Origin: Pirellulales bacterium
Lineage (GTDB): Bacteria; Planctomycetota; Planctomycetia; Pirellulales; JACPPG01
Assembly (NCBI GenBank): GCA_036490175.1
Contig: DASXEJ010000095.1
Location: forward strand, 1 to 54,177
Length of the DNA stretch: 54,177 nucleotides
Direction of reading: 5' to 3'
The translations under genes were made by a program, and so were the position numbers. The notes under the pieces are model-generated. The model had not been told where the DNA came from, did not search any database, and was given only the letters and a program-made list of their open reading frames with translations. Positions 52,210-54,177 of the stretch are shown in pieces (the stretch's first letter is position 1; the number at the start of each line of letters is the position of its first letter).

Positions 52210-53982
52210 ATGGCAGAGACCGCCTCGAAACGCTGCGAGGCGAGGCTGCCGTGCCTATCGGTCTGGCGAGTGCCCAAGTTCCGTCTCTGGCGGCAGGTGG
52301 CGCTGGCGACGCTAGCTCTCGTTGGCATGGCACGCATCCCGGTCGGCGCCCTGGCCCAGGTTGTGACTCAGGCGCCGCCGCGCATTCCCGCCGAGGCTGT
52401 GCCCAGGCCCCCGCTCGGCCCCCCGGCAGCCGCGCCAGCACCGAGGCCGGCGCAGCCCCCCGCACAGTCAGGGGTTCGCACTGAACAATTTGCCGTGCCC
52501 ATGACACGCCTGCCCCAAGTGCGCGGCGCGCTTTTGCCGGCGCCAACGATGTCGGATAGCGGTGCCGTGGGCAGCCTGCCGCCGGGTGCTGTGGGCCCCA
52601 CTGATCGTCCGCTGCCAATCAACCTGGCCACGGCCTTGCGCCTCTCGAACGGACGGCCGCTGATGATCGCCGCGGCGCAAGCGCGCGTGCAGATTGCCGC
52701 TGCGCAGGCTCAGAAAGCCAGCGTTCTGTGGTTACCCAGCGCGAATGTAGGCACGGATTACATTCGGCATACCGGCGGACTGCAAGATACGTCGGGCAAT
52801 CTGCTGGTCGAGAACACGAACTCGTTCATCGCCGGCGGCAGTGCGGTGTTGCGCGTCGCCACGACGGATGCGATATTCGAGCCGTTGGCTGCGCGGCAGG
52901 TACTCGCCTCGCGACGCATAGATACCCAAACCGCTCGCAACGAAATGCTGCGGGCGACGGCCGAGTCGTATTTCCAAGTGCAATTGTCGCGTGGCACGTA
53001 CGCGGCGATGACTGATGCCGATGTCAAAGCCGTGGACCTGGTGCGGCGCGTGCAATCCTTGGCTGGGGGCCTGGTAGCACCGGACGAAATCGATCGCGCG
53101 CAGACCCTGCACGCCGAGTTGGAACAATCCGTGCAGGTGGCGCGCCAGCAATGGCGCGTGACTAGCGCCACGTTGACTCGCGTGCTACGGTTGGACCCGG
53201 GGGCCGTCATTGTGCCTCTGGAGCCAGATCATTTACAAGTCACGATTGTTTCGCCGGATTGGCACGTCGACGATCTGATCGTCGTCGGACTCAGCAACCG
53301 GCCGGAATTGGCTTCGAATCGCGCGCTCGTGCGTGCGACTTTGATACGTCTGAAGAAAGAAAGGCTCCGCCCGCTAACGCCCAGTATCCTCATCACAGGC
53401 AATGGGACGCCGGACTTTTATTTTCAGGGTGGCATTTTCGGCACGGGTTCCGGCAATAGCCTGGATCAATGGGCCGGCCGCGGTGACGTCAGTGCGCAGG
53501 CCATCTGGCAGTTGGACAACCTTGGGTTTGGCTACGCGGCCAAAGTCCGCGAACAGCGCGGCGAGGTGCAGTTGGCGACGATCGAACTGTTCAACGTTCA
53601 AGACCACGTGGCGGCCGAAGTCGCGCAAGCCAAGGCCGATGTCGATTCGGCCACTATCCGCGTCACGCAGGCGGAAACCGGTCTGCAAAAATCGCTGGTC
53701 ACGTATACCGGCAACCTCAAGGGGCTCGGCCAAACCCAGAGATTTGGCGACGTGTTGACGCTGATCAATCGGCCACAGGAAGTAGTCGCGGCGCTACAGC
53801 AGTTGCAGCAAGCGTATGTGAACTATTACCGCACCGTGGCCGAGGCCAACCAGGCGCAATTCCGCCTGTATTACGCGCTGGGCTTTCCGGCCGAACAACT
53901 GGCCTGTGTCCGTCCGCTCGGTCCGTTGGAGCCTGTCGATTCGTACCGTGGGCCGGCGCTACCCAACGTGCCAATCCAATAA
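52210..53982 (+). CDS. TolC-family outer membrane efflux protein
   Basis: A 590-aa protein. A signal region (RQVALATLALVGMARIPVGALA) after about 25 extra N-terminal residues leads into a Pro-rich linker of roughly 70 residues (RIPAEAVPRPPLGPP). Then come the two duplicated OEP halves: NLATALRLSNGRPLMIAAAQ at the start of the helical barrel, LSRGTYAAMTDADVK and ATIRVTQAETGLQKSLVTY in the coiled coil, with beta-barrel stretches between. It should form the trimeric outer membrane duct. Divergent from pump 2, it probably serves that pump and perhaps pump 1, which has no own channel here. ATG 52210 lacks a strong ribosome site; a later start near the signal is possible. Confidence 0.9.
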   Translation: MAETASKRCEARLPCLSVWRVPKFRLWRQVALATLALVGMARIPVGALAQVVTQAPPRIPAEAVPRPPLGPPAAAPAPRPAQPPAQSGVRTEQFAVPMTRLPQVRGALLPAPTMSDSGAVGSLPPGAVGPTDRPLPINLATALRLSNGRPLMIAAAQARVQIAAAQAQKASVLWLPSANVGTDYIRHTGGLQDTSGNLLVENTNSFIAGGSAVLRVATTDAIFEPLAARQVLASRRIDTQTARNEMLRATAESYFQVQLSRGTYAAMTDADVKAVDLVRRVQSLAGGLVAPDEIDRAQTLHAELEQSVQVARQQWRVTSATLTRVLRLDPGAVIVPLEPDHLQVTIVSPDWHVDDLIVVGLSNRPELASNRALVRATLIRLKKERLRPLTPSILITGNGTPDFYFQGGIFGTGSGNSLDQWAGRGDVSAQAIWQLDNLGFGYAAKVREQRGEVQLATIELFNVQDHVAAEVAQAKADVDSATIRVTQAETGLQKSLVTYTGNLKGLGQTQRFGDVLTLINRPQEVVAALQQLQQAYVNYYRTVAEANQAQFRLYYALGFPAEQLACVRPLGPLEPVDSYRGPALPNVPIQ

Positions 53983-54077
53983 AACGGCACAGCCCGATGG
54001 CGCCGCGCAATGATTGCCTCGGCGTCTGCACGACGGACTAAGAACAAGTCTTCAAATTGCCTGAATCGATGAAAAAC

Positions 54078-54128
54078 GTTACGACTCCGCCCTCTTGGTT
54101 CTCAAGTCAAGGAAGACGGAGCCGTAAC
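54078..54128 (+). other. Imperfect inverted repeat before transposase start
   Basis: GTTACGACTCCG (54078-54089) and CGGAGCCGTAAC (54117-54128) are complementary at 11 of 12 positions and end one base before the transposase ATG. It may be part of the insertion sequence and could restrain read-through translation of the transposase. Confidence 0.45.
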
Positions 54129-54129
54129 A

Positions 54130-54177
54130 ATGAGTGCGAATTATCCCAGCGATTTGACGGACGGACAATGGCAATGG
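54130..54177 (+). CDS. IS5-type transposase, 3'-partial at window edge
   Basis: The last 48 bases encode MSANYPSDLTDGQWQW, the characteristic opening of IS5/IS4-type DDE transposases (YPSDLTD-x-x-W). Only 16 codons are in the window, so completeness, group and terminal repeats cannot be judged. It starts about 150 nt after the TolC gene in the same direction. It shows that an insertion sequence lies immediately beyond the right edge. Confidence 0.75.
   Translation, partial: MSANYPSDLTDGQWQW

Overview
The window looks like a chromosomal segment of a planctomycete, probably of the Pirellulales type. Evidence is the GC-rich coding sequence, a DUF1549/DUF1553 plus DUF1501 gene pair, two ECF sigma factor/serine-threonine kinase modules, DUF1559 (H-X9-DG) proteins, a Cys-type sulfatase and proteins with LEPR-XLL-like N-termini. 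No rRNA, tRNA or CRISPR array was seen. A transposase gene of IS5 type begins at the right edge.

Layout. 1-3341 (+): membrane histidine kinase (5' end outside the window) and an NtrC-type sigma-54 activator, overlapping by 4 nt. 3565-10296 (+): secreted H-X9-DG protein, DUF1549/DUF1553 protein with a CxxCH motif, Tat-type DUF1501 protein and an 11-loop EF-hand protein whose start overlaps the DUF1501 stop. 10302-17809 (-): a LEPR-like protein, a kinase with TPRs, its ECF sigma factor, a 0.8 kb gap with a structured repeat, and a serpin. 17810-19063 (+): a candidate small RNA with promoter and terminator, a 56-aa protein and an ABM-type monooxygenase. 19286-22091 (-): kinase with WD40 propeller and its ECF sigma factor. 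22443-30289 (-): secreted helical-repeat protein, RND permease and membrane-fusion protein. 30794-38300 (+): a compact type II secretion/type IV pilus-like cluster: one GspE/PilB ATPase, three GspF/PilC-like proteins in tandem, I-, J- and K-like pseudopilins and a DUF1559 prepilin. 38599-40056 (+): pyruvate kinase. 40179-47019 (-): DUF5060-type glycoside hydrolase-like protein, serine hydrolase, sulfatase, TPR-sulfotransferase. 47210-51806 (-) and 52210-53982 (+): a second RND pump (lipoprotein adaptor and permease) with a divergent TolC-type channel.

How the parts may work together. The two RND systems could share the single TolC protein. The ECF/kinase modules look like one-operon signalling units. 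The pilus-like cluster lacks a secretin, prepilin peptidase and GspC/L/M here, so those must come from elsewhere if it is active. Sulfatase, sulfotransferase and glycoside hydrolase genes suggest handling of sulfated polysaccharides.

Most unusual signals: (1) a ~130-nt hairpin-rich repeat present in two copies, each upstream of and co-directional with an operon (15677-15804 and 30475-30606); (2) a free-standing promoter-RNA-terminator unit at 18118-18296; (3) the reduced pseudopilus cluster with three different F proteins; (4) an inhibitory-type serpin carrying a LEPR-like N-terminus; (5) two RND permeases lacking the TM10 lysine of the AcrB proton relay; (6) a pyruvate kinase with the residue signature of K+-independent enzymes. 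All functional statements are inferred from motifs read by eye; no database search was run.
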